DNA from: Sorghum bicolor
Lineage: Eukaryota; Streptophyta; Magnoliopsida; Poales; Poaceae
Reading direction: 5' to 3'
Length of the DNA: 64,000 bases
NCBI RefSeq assembly: GCF_000003195.3
Contig: NC_012871.2
Span: 14,268,293-14,332,292, forward strand
Part shown: positions 23,366-34,192 of the stretch, one piece after another
How positions within the stretch are numbered: position 1 is the first letter of the stretch
Layout of the letters: each line of letters begins with the position of its first letter
The notes under the pieces: model-generated
Told to the model about the DNA's origin: nothing
The model's database searches: none
Seen by the model: only the letters and a program-made list of their open reading frames with translations
Translations under genes and position numbers: made by a program

Positions 23366-23645
23366 ATTTCTCTGTGTGTATCTAATATCAATAAGGACTA
23401 CAGAGGACTCAATGAAGCTATAATAGTTACCTTCATGATCTACCACATGGCCCAAAATATAGGGTGCATTCATAGATAAACAATGTTTACCACCCACCCC
23501 TTGATCGTCAGGATGAGCGCTATATGAACAAGAGTATAAACACAAAAGTACTCCAACTATACTTAACATATAATCAATGTAGGCAATGAACATTATAATT
23601 ATGAATATAGAATTATGACAAGTCATATCAAGTATTCGACTCACA

Positions 23646-23790
23646 CACAAACTAGAACAAGAACTAGAGGAACACATGAACTAAACAATAAACTAAATGA
23701 ACTAGACAAGAACACAATAAACTAGACGATGAACTAGATGATCTAGATGATGAACTAGAAGAACAAAAGATGAACTAGAAGATAAATAAC
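23646..23790. repeat. Degenerate GAACTAGA(T/A)GA minisatellite
   Basis: About ten imperfect repeats of an 11-14 bp unit based on AACTAGANGA within the LTR. Confidence 0.6.
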
Positions 23791-24471
23791 ACAAATAGAT
23801 TAATAATGTTGAATACAAGAGAGAAGTACAAGGTTGTACCTAGCCTCCTCGCGACTAGATCTAGAATCCAAGCGTGGGTTGACTGCTCTAATTTCTATTC
23901 TTATGTTCTAGCTATGCCCTAGTTGGTAGATCTCTAGCTTATCCTTTAGAGAGACAACTTTGAACTGAGTGATGGATATGAGATATGATTATGGGATTAA
24001 TTCTAGGGGGTCTGCCTATACTTATATAGTCTGGTGGGATGAACCACAACCCTCGGATCAAACAGGCATAAAACAATGGTCAAGATGCATCGTAGGGGTC
24101 ACTTAGAGACCGTCATGCGAAGGAGAGTCCAATTGGTAGGGGACCAGGCTAGCTGGCCCAGCATGTGGAGCCAGTCAGCCCCACCTAGTCGCCTCTGGTC
24201 CTCTGCTTCATTCTTGTGTCTTCTTGTGTCTTCTACATCCTTCTAGTGTCACTTTCTGATCCATTTGCATAATGTGTCATGTAGAGGATGGATTCTTTCC
24301 TTCCCCATCTTCTAGATAAATCCATGGAAAATATTATTTCATAGAGCTATGCAATCTTGTTGATTTAGTCCCTTGTCTTATGATGATGATGGTTCTAGGG
24401 TCTTCTAGAGTCTTCTCAGTCGTATCCATCGAGGACTTTCTCTCTGGTGCTCTAATATAGCAACTAGTATG

Positions 24472-25726
24472 TGATGGATTATGAGGACGCTACGCTAGCT
24501 AGGAAGCAAAATTTTCAACCACATAAACAAGGATCAGCTACAAGTTATAGATCACGGGATTACCACTAGACGTGCAGATGCAGTAGAAGCGACTCGATGT
24601 AGTTGTGCGCATAGTAGCAGTGCCGTGCAGTTGCGTGGTCGTCCACCATGCCAATCCCTCTCCCATGGTTCGTCCTTGTGCTCCAGATGCAGCACCTCCA
24701 AGGTATCCTACACGTGCGGGGAAGAAGCGTTGCACCTCTGGACTGCTAGGTCCACGAGGAGCAAAAGGCACGAGCGTGGGTAAGTGGCGGCGGCTGCCTA
24801 ATGGCATGGGATTTACCCTGGCCGCAACCCCTCCCTCTCTTATATAGGCGTCCTCCAATCAACCCCTAAACGGGGGCCCAATTAGAAACCCTAAGCCTTG
24901 TCTAATTTGGGTCCAACCCGAATTAGGTGTCCAGTCCCTTAAGCGTGCGACCCTATGGGTTCACATACATATAGACATGGGCCGAGTACTCCTATTCGCT
25001 GAATAGTTGACCGCGGCCTCTAGCTAGGTGTGACAACTCCTATACGTACGCAAAAATCATATCAGACGAACCACTACATAGATATACATGTTATTCCCTT
25101 GCCACACGATATTTGGTTCAACTCGTGGGTTAACAATTAACCCAAGCACGGCCATGCATTTGTTGATCCAATCACTTGAGTGATCCAGTGATATCTCTCT
25201 CACTTAGAGAGGGGCAAGTTCCATCTTGATCATCTATGTCTCACAGCATGTTCCCTGACCAAACCCGAAGACTACCTTTATAACTACCTTGTAACGGAGT
25301 AGCATTTAATAGTCCCTAAGTAGGTCGTTTCACATCTTGAGAACATACGACAATCTCAGGTCTAAGGACATAACATACATGATGTATAAAGAGATAATAA
25401 GAACATCTCATGTTGGGTCAGTCCAGCCCCATGTCATACATGTGCCCACATTATTAGTTTGACATCTCTATGTCTATGACTTGTGAAACAAAGTCATCAA
25501 CTAATACATGTGCTAATCTAACATTCATGTGTATCCTCACACGAACTCTGATCAGGGACAACATTAGAATAACCATACAAGTAAAAGAGTTTCACAAACA
25601 ATTCACATAATTGTTAATTAATACAAGTTTGTCTATAATGGATATTCACTGAACTCATAATATATGTCATGGATACAATTGTAATATCATCATCTCTATG
25701 ATTACCTCTAGGGCATATTCCCAACA
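24472..25726 (-). mobile_element. Copia-type solo LTR, 1255 bp, TSD gtatg
   Basis: Read on the minus strand it begins TGTTGGGAATATGCCCTAGA, a start I recognise from grass Copia LTRs, and ends CATAATCCATCA. The GTATG duplications at 24467-24471 and 25727-25731 match exactly. No internal region is present. A minus-strand TATA (CTATATAAGAGAGGG) lies near 24840. It is inserted in the 3' LTR of the surrounding gag-protease element. Confidence 0.9.
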
Positions 25727-25954
25727 GTATGTCCATCTCAATTGTTTTGATGAGCTCTTTGCAACTGTGTGCTTAGATTCTTCACTTGAGATACTTTTAT
25801 ATGATGAAATATTGAATATCCTACAAGACAAGTGAGAACAACACAACTCGTGGAACTCATTAGAATAAACCCCTATAGCCCTACTTTACACATTAATTCA
25901 GCTCTCTTCCTCACTTAATTGGCGATTAAAAATTAGAGTTAATTACTGTCAACA

Positions 25955-27735
25955 AACTCCCCTAAGCATATCCTTGTATGTGTTGCCAAATCAAACCAGG
26001 ATCCTCGGAGGGGAAACCATACTCTTAGATCATGATGTGCATGTGTGTGGACCTATATATGTGGAATGGCTATGTATATGATGGTGGATACATGGTGGAA
26101 CAATGTGTGTAACATGGCAAGGGTGAAAATAATGGTAAGGGAACATGATGGAAACCTTATCTTTATTTGCTTGCTCCTTGAGAGGATACTTCTCTCTATT
26201 AAACTTTGAAAACTCTGAAGAACACTTGGGCTAGATAATCTTTTTTTCTTTTCTCTTCTCTTTCTCTTTTTTTTGAACTAGCATTCCCAAGCTTCTTTTG
26301 CTGATGAATAGCAAGAGATAATAACAAGGATTGTTGGAGCATTTACTGAATAGCGATTAAATAATAATAAGGTTTGATGGAATGGAAAAAGGAAATATTT
26401 TTGGTTGTTCATTCCCAAGGTAGGAATAGAACATTTTTTGGTGGATCTAGGTGGAAAGCATGTAGTTGCATACTTCTAGGGTAGAAGTAGCACATTTGAG
26501 TGGAGTGTATGTAATCTTGATCTTGAGAGTATGGTGAACCTCTCGACAAGGGTCTTACATGGGTTGATCAAACTCAACACAAAGCAAGTAGCCTATGATC
26601 TAGTTTTCCTAATCTAGGATATGTATGGTTATGGTAGGAATTTAATCACTCATTATATAGGAACTCATCATGTGGTAATTTTAGGTTTTTCAAAAGATAA
26701 ATCTCCAGAACTCTAATATCACTAGGAACAAGATAAATAGTAGCTCAAAACCTTTTCATATCATACTTATCAAACACCTAGACTTAGATCAAGCTTTTTG
26801 CAACCCATAAGTTTCAGGTTTAGAGCAATTTTTCATGTCAAAACAATCTTATCCTAAAACTCGAGAGAATCTAAGGTTGAACACTAAGCACTTGAAAGGG
26901 ATTACAGCAGAGCAACTATTCATCATCTTCATGCAAATAGATCATCTAGAGCTTAATTATTCAAGGGCAGGTAAAACAAACATGTACACTCTCTTTTTAT
27001 TACCTAATCATTTAATAACTAATACAAATAGTAGACTCTTTTTATTTTGTTTTATTTATTTTCTAAAAAAAATAAATCACACATAAGTGAATAGATACTT
27101 AGCTAGATACATGGGGGACGCTCCACTCCCAAGGTGGATGTTGACGTAGTCGCTCATCTTGAATCGTGATAGCGTAGAGGTCCCTCTCGGTCTCCTCAAG
27201 TGGATGCTTGATGAAGAGGTCTTCCTAGAGTGGATAAAAACTTCTAACTATTCTGGTTGAATCCTATCAACGTTAGCAGTAAAACCATTTATGCCTTATC
27301 TATTTTAGAAACTTTATCTATTTTCAAATAAGCACTTTTTTACAACATCTCGATATATTTTTGGATTTTTTATTTTTGTATGCAGATGTAAAATTATTTT
27401 TGAGCCTCCACAGTAAAAAGTCAAGACTTATTTACATGGGGGCAAGGTTTTTTAATTGCAATGCTATGATGCAACAAAATAAATTTTTATTTTCTTTTTA
27501 ATGCAATGGGAAAATATAAATATGTTGAATGCTCATGACTTGAATGCAAAAAAATAAATATGCTAAAGTTAAAACTATGCATGAAAGTAAATATAAGGAT
27601 GATTACCGATGTAACCTTTCAATGAAGGTTTGGAGATTTAGGTCCATCGAACCGGACCTTCTGGCTCTATCACATATTTGAAGGGGTGTCTAAGGGGACA
27701 GAGTCCTCCCCTAATTTCTCTTCTTCTGTTAGTAC
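25955..27735 (-). other. Polypurine tract and 3' noncoding region of the gag-protease element
   Basis: 25955-25966 is the minus polypurine tract (TAGGGGAGTTT type). The rest is AT-rich and noncoding. It includes the minus block ATGATGAATAGTTGCTCT (about 26916-26933) shared with the other elements. No reverse transcriptase or integrase is found, so pol has been lost between the protease tail and this region. Confidence 0.7.
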
Positions 27736-27888
27736 CTAAGTAATTGGTGGGTTGGGAAATAGTGCTTCCTCCCCTTGTGCTGGAGTGCTTGTTGGTGTTA
27801 TCTCTTTCTTTTTCCATACTTTCTTGGTTCTCGGTTTCTCTTTCTGTGACTCCACATCTAGAAACTTTTCTTCTTCTTTGGCCTCTAG
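27736..27888 (-). pseudogene. C-terminal tail of the interrupted gag-protease frame
   Basis: The minus frame ends in a lysine- and glutamate-rich tail (KFLDVESQKEKP, then KKVWKKKE) and stops at 27736. It is separated from the rest of its frame (48431 onwards) by the insertion of the 27894-48425 element at the TSD GGCAG. Reading on both sides of the insertion gives one charged tail. Confidence 0.65.
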
Positions 27889-27893
27889 GGCAG

Positions 27894-28083
27894 TGTTGAT
27901 ATTTGGTAATGCCATCAGAAAATGATCCGCAAGCGCACGGATATCAGTGAGCACTTCACCCAGGAGATTATCCAGAGTATCGTATTTATATTTTTACCAC
28001 TGAGAGAAAGTGTGCATCTGACTAACCAAATCTATTGCTACTACCCTTTAGGCTACAAACAATGTGATTCGATGTGAGCGATG
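27894..28083 (-). repeat. 3' LTR of the 27894-48425 element, left piece
   Basis: It begins TGTTGATATTTGG. It matches 47063-47250 closely up to the insertion point CGATG (28079-28083). Confidence 0.92.
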
Positions 28084-31000
28084 TGTAACACCCTAGGTGT
28101 TAAGCATGCACTTAGTCTCATCAAAGTCATGCATAAGCATTTCCATCAAGCATAAGCATCATGAGCATGACACTCTTTTCAAATTATGATTTTATGTGCT
28201 TCATTTCCTGTGCTTTAATTATGTTAAAAATGTGATGCTTGTTTCTAAAATTGTGAAATATTCAAATTAGGTTGCTTTATGTGTAAGAAGAATTAAGAAC
28301 ATTTTTGTGCAATTTTTGGAGCTATGGAATTTGAGAAATGGAATTTATACAAACTTTTCCAAAATGAATTTATTTAAAACCTAGAGCTGAGTTTTAACTT
28401 GTAATTCAAATTTTGTTTGGAATTTGGTCTTGCTTGTCAAAGCAAAGTTGTAGAGTTTTTAATTTGGAACAACTTTGTTTTTGGGAGCAAGAGGTGAAAA
28501 TGATTTTAAATTGGTCCAAATGAATTTAGAAAGAATTTGGAGAAAAGAAATTCAAAAAAAAAGAGAAAGGGGCAGGCGCTGCTGGGCCAACCCCGCTTCC
28601 CTTTCGGCCCAGCAAGCAACCCGGCCTGCCTCCCCTCTCCCTCTCCCTCCCGCGCGCGGACGCGCCTCGCTCCACCCGGCGCCGGCCACGTGGCGGCCGT
28701 ACGCCGGCGTTGGACGCGCCGCGGCCGGCCTCCAACCCCCCCTGGTCGGGACGCCGGCGCAGGCTCCCAGACCATTTCGCCCGTTCTGTCCCCCGCGCCC
28801 TCCTTCTCCTTCCTCCTCCGCTCGCACCGCGCAGCAGCAGCCGCTCCTCCGCGCGCCATTGCCGAAGAGAGCTCCGCCGCTCGTCGCCGGCCACACCAGA
28901 GCCTCAAGCTCGACGCCGAGAGCACCAGGGCACTCGCCGTCGCTAGGGTAAGCTCGTGCGAACGTTCTACCGAGGTGAGAGTCCGTCGAGCGCCGTGAAT
29001 CGCTCGCCGGAGTTACCCCGAGCTCGCCGGAGTACTCCGCCGCGACGGATCTAGCGTTTCCCTGCGTCTTTTCGCTCGTTCTCTGTTGCGCTAGGTCGGT
29101 AGGAAGGTGAGGAAGCTCGGAGAGGCGTTTGCGCACGCTCTACCGCGCCGGAGCAGCCTGGCCACGGCGAGCAGCGCCGCCATGCATGCTCGCCGGAGGT
29201 GTTCCGGCCGCCCTCTGGTCGATCCAAGGGTACCGTTGGGTGCGTCTTGCTGCGGGGAGCACGTTGGTGCTCACCCCGTGGCCGGAGACCTCACCGCCGG
29301 CGAGATCCGCTCGTCGGAGGTGAGCTCCCTCTCGGTCTCGCTGACTGGTGGGGTCAGGGACCCACTGTCAGTCGCAGGGGTACCCCGGTGGGTGTAGATC
29401 TGGGTGTGCGTAGCGTTTTTCGTCGGTTTTCTTGAAAAAGTATTTTTCAGAAATTGATTTAAAGTTTGTAAAATCTATATCTTGAGTTCTACAGCTCCAA
29501 ATTGAATGAAATAAATTTTGGTGTGCTCTATATTTCCAGATCTACAGTTTGATGTAATTGCATGTCATGTTGGAGCAACTTTTCTGTGTGAATATATTTT
29601 ATCCATGATTTTGTTAAACTTGGAAAATGCATAGTAAATGAAATATGGCTCAGAAAAATGTGAAACTTGATTTGTTGGCTTTGCATGTGTGTTTGCTCAC
29701 TGGGAAAAAGTGGGTACATATTATTTAGTGTATAAATGAATTTATGGTAATTTAAATGCTTGCATGGCAGTACTTTATGATTTTTAGTAATTAAATGGGT
29801 CTTGCAATAAATCTGGAAAAATTTGTGGGTGTTTCTTATGATATTATGCAAATTGTAAAAATATGAAATCTGTGGTTTAACACTTGTATCCCAGTAGAGT
29901 GATTTTACTTGCCTTATCAATTAATCTTGTGATTTTTGTGGCTCAAAATAAGTATCCAAAAATTATGAAAAATTTTCAGTAAACTTTATGCTTAGCTGGA
30001 AGTCTCGTGTAATTTTTGTGGAATTTATTGATGAACAGAATTGCATTTGATTTTTAATGGGCTTAGAAATGAATAAAGAAAACTATGAATGGTTGTATAT
30101 ATAGGTTGAATGGAGTAAGTTGGGTTTGGTGTATCTTTGAAGCATCATGGAGGTTGCTGGTTGCATTTGAAAAATAATTATAGAAGAGAATGTAATAGAT
30201 GTTTGATTCAATTGTTTATTCTTGGATGATGTTGACTACCTTGTAATAAGCATGACCCAGTGCATCACCTATGCATCATAACATGACTCCTTTGACACTC
30301 TCTCTTACAAGCATCCACTCGGGCATCTCACACTCCACTCATGAGCATATATGCATCATACAGGCTCGCAGGAGAACGAGGTGGGAACCGAGGAACCCGA
30401 GGAGCTTCAGGAGCAGGAACCTCCGGAAGCGCAGGAACCCGGAGAGGAACTGCAGGAGTGTCCGGATCACCGACCCAGCACGTTTGAGAAAGGCAAGCCC
30501 CGGAGCATTCTAAGTCTCCCTATTCTCGCTAACTTATATAAAGTGCTATACTTGTTCTACTGTATTGCATATTAAGTGATAGGAGTTGCCTGATACCGTT
30601 GCTGCATGAGTACTCCTTGTTATTCCTACTCATTCAACTACCTTGTCCTATGTAGATAGGCATGGAGTCTATGCTTAGCTTGCTTAGTTCGGTAGAAGTC
30701 GGGTGATTCCCTGTCACCTGCGAGATATAGGTGGATACCTGCTTGATTAAGCATTGGTTGCTCGGGGAAAAGAATAACCAAGTGTGGAATGAATTTGGAG
30801 ACCGGGCAGAGACTTATGGTGGGTTGACCATAGTGCCCCTGCCTGTGTCGATTAAGGACCAATCATTGACGGCCCTCTTGTCATGTTGAACGCATGCCCC
30901 ACATTTAGCTGGAAGGATAAGTCGTTCCGACCGCGAAGCCTGAGCACTATCCGGGCCGGGAATCGGCCCGATGTACGCGCTGTATTGGTGATGGTTGAGG

Positions 31001-31998
31001 AGAACGACGAGGGCGCGGCGTGCAACCTTGGTATACCTTGGATACCTCGGTCGCCGGAACGGTCCTCGGGTACGGGCGGTGCCTGTCGAACCCGCGAATT
31101 GGTCCCGGATAGTGCAACACGGTGACCTGTAGCTCACTTGATCAGTGAGTGTGGTTTGTGCGGGGAATAAACTCGCCAGCTGGTTAGAAATCGATTCGAA
31201 TCGCCATCGCTCCTGGATAGTGAGCACTTGACATGAGCCCTGTCCTCGTAGTAAGGACTATGGAACACTTGGGTTATAATGAAACGGGTTTATGACTGCT
31301 ATGATGAGGTACTATCATAGTCTCATACTTGCTTGTAATAGTGCAGGTGCAAACCTAGACGATAGGTAATGATACTTTCAATTTGAGCCAATTAAAAGAA
31401 GAAAGACTTATGTAGGTTATGTTAGCGAAATGCTGCGGTTTTGCAAAATGGTCGTTAGCTACCCCACTATATAGCCTTCATGATCCTTGATGAGTCTTTA
31501 TTTTAAGTTTATGACGGGTAAGTCTAGCTGAGTACCTTCTCGTACTCAGGGTTCTATTCCCATGTTGTTTTGCAGATGGTCAAATGTACTATGGTTATTG
31601 CATCCTCTGTCTGTACCCAGCTATGGGTGATGACTAGACCAAGGGCGATGGTCACTCCGTCTCTTCTTTTGCTTTTGTGCGAATGACCGAACTATGGCAC
31701 TGTATCAGACTTATCGTGTGTGTTGTAATTTCAAACTATGAAGCTTCCGCTACTTGAAGAACTTGGTTTGTAATAACTTTAAGCACTCCGATGTATTTTA
31801 TGAATGTTGAAATCTGGATGTACTTGTGGATGGCGACCGCTAAACTTATTACGATCTTGGCTGTTATGTGATGTGTGGTTTGAAATCCTTCGAGATTTCA
31901 CGGACTACCGGGATTATATGGGCTTAAGCGTGATAGTTCGACTATGCAAATGGTCACTATTAGGCTTAATCTCTTATAATTTGGTCGGTTCTGTTACA
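28084..31998 (+). repeat. 5' LTR of the chromovirus, 3915 bp
   Basis: It starts TGTAACACCCTAGG and ends GGTTCTGTTACA. The inside holds an AT-rich first 480 bp, a very GC- and CpG-rich core (about 28565-29400) flanked by TGGGCC/GGCCCA motifs of the plant proximal-promoter type, AT-rich DNA to 30350, a glutamate/proline-rich open frame (30351-30575), and a TATATAA box near 30536. Donor-like sites (GGGTAAGC at about 28945, GAGGTGAG at about 28974) follow the GC core. The many long open frames in the GC core are compositional and are not called as genes. Confidence 0.95.
30351..30575 (+). other. Glutamate/proline-rich open frame inside the LTR
   Basis: A 74-codon frame with repeated EPEE/QEPPE units is preceded by an acceptor-like CATACAG at 30356-30362. 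The copy in the 3' LTR (40936-41160) is identical in length and translation. I do not recognise the protein. It could be an exon joined to the GC-rich upstream part, a captured host fragment, or chance. Recent insertion alone explains the identity of the two copies, so conservation is not evidence of function. Confidence 0.3.
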
Positions 31999-32000
31999 GC

Positions 32001-32012
32001 TGGTATCGAAGC
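32001..32012 (+). other. Primer-binding site (initiator tRNA-Met type)
   Basis: TGGTATCGAAGC starts two bases after the 5' LTR. It matches the usual initiator-Met site TGGTATCAGAGC at 10 of 12 positions. Chromoviruses normally use this primer. Confidence 0.75.
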
Positions 32013-32824
32013 AAGGTTTAGCGAGTTACTGTTCATAAGTACGTTTTAAACAAAAATCTAAACCGGTTTAGTAAAAGATTTAATTAATTAATTAATAATG
32101 ATCAAGGTGTTAAACTAAGTTTTGGGAAAATTATCTAGTGTGCCATGGTCATAGCCTTTATGCCCAGTTAAGGACTCTAAGGTGGCTAGCTAAGTACTGA
32201 CTTGGGGGTTAGTGCATCATATTTTTATTTCGTCGCTCATACGGCGTGCAATAGTATGAGTGCCATTCATTTGAGTGGTAATGTATGGATCAATTCTTCC
32301 TCTACGCCATGGTAAGTGGGAGTTGTGAGAGCATGATCGGATACACTGCCGGTCTAGGGAAGTGTTGTCAGGTGCTGTGTCATGCACACATGTTGGTGTG
32401 TCTTGGGAACAGTACCGCATGCTGGGAATTCCGTCCTGAGAGGCGATGCCGTCAAAAGGGCGATGATGTGGGTAGTGACACATCGCATGCATGGACGGGT
32501 GTCTGTGTGTGCGAAGTGCCTAGTTTTAAATTCCTATTCTGCACGATCATACTGTGGGTGGGCTGAAATGAGTTTTCTGCAGGTACCCTAACCACGTTCT
32601 CGCTTAGAACGCTAGTTACGTTATGAGCGAACGTTGTATGCCACCGCGTATACCGCTTAGTGTTAACTTTTGTTTTCTAAGTTTGTGAGATCGTAAGTTC
32701 GTACATGCATCATGTGCATTTCATATCATTGCTTACTTTCCCCCTTAATTTAATCTATCCCAATTTTAAATGAAATAAATAAAGGTAATCCTCGCTCTTA
32801 CCCACGGTATTCCATTTGCAGCAG
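32013..32824 (+). other. Untranslated leader with splice-like sites
   Basis: About 0.8 kb with no supported gene. Notable sites are TTTTCTGCAGGTACCC at 32572-32587, which reads as an acceptor directly followed by a donor, and a TCCATTTGCAG acceptor-like sequence ending four bases before the ATG at 32825. These suggest that the downstream ORF may be expressed from a spliced RNA. Confidence 0.5.
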
Positions 32825-33868
32825 ATGGCACGCACTAGGCTCACCGCTCGCAAGTCCACTGGTGGGCGGGCCCCTCGCCGTCCGTTGGCAGCTAGGAGCT
32901 CGCGACATAAGAGCAAGTTCCTAGAGGAGTTTGGGATGCCCATTTTGCTTTGGAGGGTGCTCAGTTCGATGGGGTATCCCGAAGGAAGGGAGCCTCACTA
33001 CTATTGGGATAAGGAGCCGCTTGGGGATGAGACCCTGGTGGGGATCGAGGCAGTTGTCCCTACCAGTGGAGGAGACCCTGCTTGGGGCGGTTGGGTGTAC
33101 GAGTCCCGAGGTGTCACGCCTTTCCACGGTGCCAGCAGGGCAGCTTTCGCAGTTTTGAGGGACCTCATGGAGAGGTTTCCACAGGAGCTGGCCCACGCCT
33201 TCGCTGGGGTGTTTCCCCGGGGTGACCCTTACACTTCGGTGTGGGATCAGTCCGAGGTGAATGCTCTAGAGAGGAGTGCGGATGAGGACCAGCACAGTGA
33301 CAGTGCAGCTATGAGTGCCATGTACGCGTTGATGAAGACCTATGGAGGCCTGGAGCGTTGTTTGGGTCGCTTGTCCGGGTCTCTTCTCACCGTCCAGGAT
33401 GAGAAGCGTCAGTTGCAGCGTGAGTTTGACTCTGAGGTTGAGAGGCTACAGGCAGAGTTGGCTCGTGTGACCAGAGAGAGAGACCAGGCAGTCCAGAAGA
33501 ACAGTGAGCTGAGTCAGGACCTGCTTGCAGTACGGGAGCAGAAGGACAGGGTGACTACTGCTCACAGGAACTGCGAGCGCATGCTAGTCCATGTGCTTGG
33601 ACAGAGGAATGAAGCCTGGCACGAGGAGGACACTTTGAGAGCCCGACAGCTGGAGCTAGAGCAGCAGCTAGCTAATGCCGAGGAGTACAATGAGAACTTG
33701 CATGAGGAGATCCACCAGCTGCATAACCAGCTCCATCCTCACCACCTGCCTGGAGCAGCGGAACTAGACTCTGAGGACGAGATGGACGCGGATCCCGAGA
33801 TAGGAGCAGCTGCTAGTGGAGATGAGGATGAGGATGGCTCCGGCATGGACAGTGACCATAGCGACTAG
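32825..33868 (+). CDS. Extra retrotransposon ORF with histone H3 tail mimic, coiled coil and acidic tail
   Basis: An intact 347-aa ORF upstream of gag. The frame is open nine bases further upstream, but 32825 is its first ATG. After Met the sequence begins ART like mature histone H3. By eye 16 of the first 21 residues match H3, including TARKSTGG unbroken around lysine 9, then APR and LA. H3 lysines 4, 14, 18 and 23 are arginine here. Residues 35-160 form an unrecognised, probably folded region with WDKEPLG and a GGWVYESRG motif. About 175-315 is a heptad-rich coiled coil with many E/R/Q/L residues. The C-terminal 35 residues are strongly acidic (DSEDEMDADPE, GDEDEDGSGMD), as in many histone-binding proteins. 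Extra ORFs (orf0) upstream of gag are known from related rice elements; I do not know whether they carry this tail. Role unknown; chromatin binding or histone imitation is inference. Confidence 0.9.
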   Translation: MARTRLTARKSTGGRAPRRPLAARSSRHKSKFLEEFGMPILLWRVLSSMGYPEGREPHYYWDKEPLGDETLVGIEAVVPTSGGDPAWGGWVYESRGVTPFHGASRAAFAVLRDLMERFPQELAHAFAGVFPRGDPYTSVWDQSEVNALERSADEDQHSDSAAMSAMYALMKTYGGLERCLGRLSGSLLTVQDEKRQLQREFDSEVERLQAELARVTRERDQAVQKNSELSQDLLAVREQKDRVTTAHRNCERMLVHVLGQRNEAWHEEDTLRARQLELEQQLANAEEYNENLHEEIHQLHNQLHPHHLPGAAELDSEDEMDADPEIGAAASGDEDEDGSGMDSDHSD

Positions 33869-34192
33869 ATGCTAGGGCTCTAGAGCTAGTCTTTCCTCTT
33901 TTGTGATGTATGTTGCGTGGCATGTCATGTACTTTTGGATCTGGGCTGTGTAAGACTTTATGAGTTGATGCTGAAAGTCCAGTGTATGTATGCTGGCAAG
34001 TTGGATGTACGCGAACCTTGTTGCGTGAATGTTAAGTAATCTGTTAGTGATGTTGTGCGTGGATGATGAGTTGTTGTGCCTTTGTTTATTGTGTGAATTT
34101 ATTCCCTCAGTAAATTCAGTATGGCACGATTTTACACATTTTCTACCGGTTGATGGCAACTCCTAATGATTGCTTATCATTGGCGTATACAG
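33869..34192 (+). other. Spacer between the extra ORF and gag-pol
   Basis: 324 bp of T/G-rich noncoding DNA. It ends in TTGGCGTATACAG directly before the ATG at 34193, an acceptor-like context similar to the one before the upstream ORF. An in-frame ATG at 34166 would add nine residues. Confidence 0.55.

Larger units (their letters stand above)
23366..25954 (-). mobile_element. 3' LTR of the minus-strand gag-protease element, with a Copia solo LTR inside
   Basis: The right end ACTGTCAACA at 25954 abuts the minus polypurine tract. The LTR is interrupted by the Copia solo LTR (24472-25726) and is truncated at 23366, lacking the U5 end seen in the partner LTR (51035-51552). A minus TATA box (CTATATAAG) lies at 24021-24029 and a degraded GCCTGTTTGATCC motif at 24055-24067. 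The stretch 23650-23790 contains an irregular GAACTAGATGATC-type tandem repeat. Confidence 0.65.

Noticed and set aside
28506..29435. Many long overlapping open frames on both strands in the GC-rich LTR core (up to 194 codons), repeated at 39063-40020
   Set aside because: They overlap in several frames with Ala/Arg/Pro/Ser-rich translations, as expected from high GC content, and match no domain.
32816..32824. A longer start (TTG) for the H3-tail ORF adding three residues
   Set aside because: A TTG start is unlikely in a plant; the ATG at 32825 gives exactly the H3-like N-terminus and follows an acceptor-like CAG.
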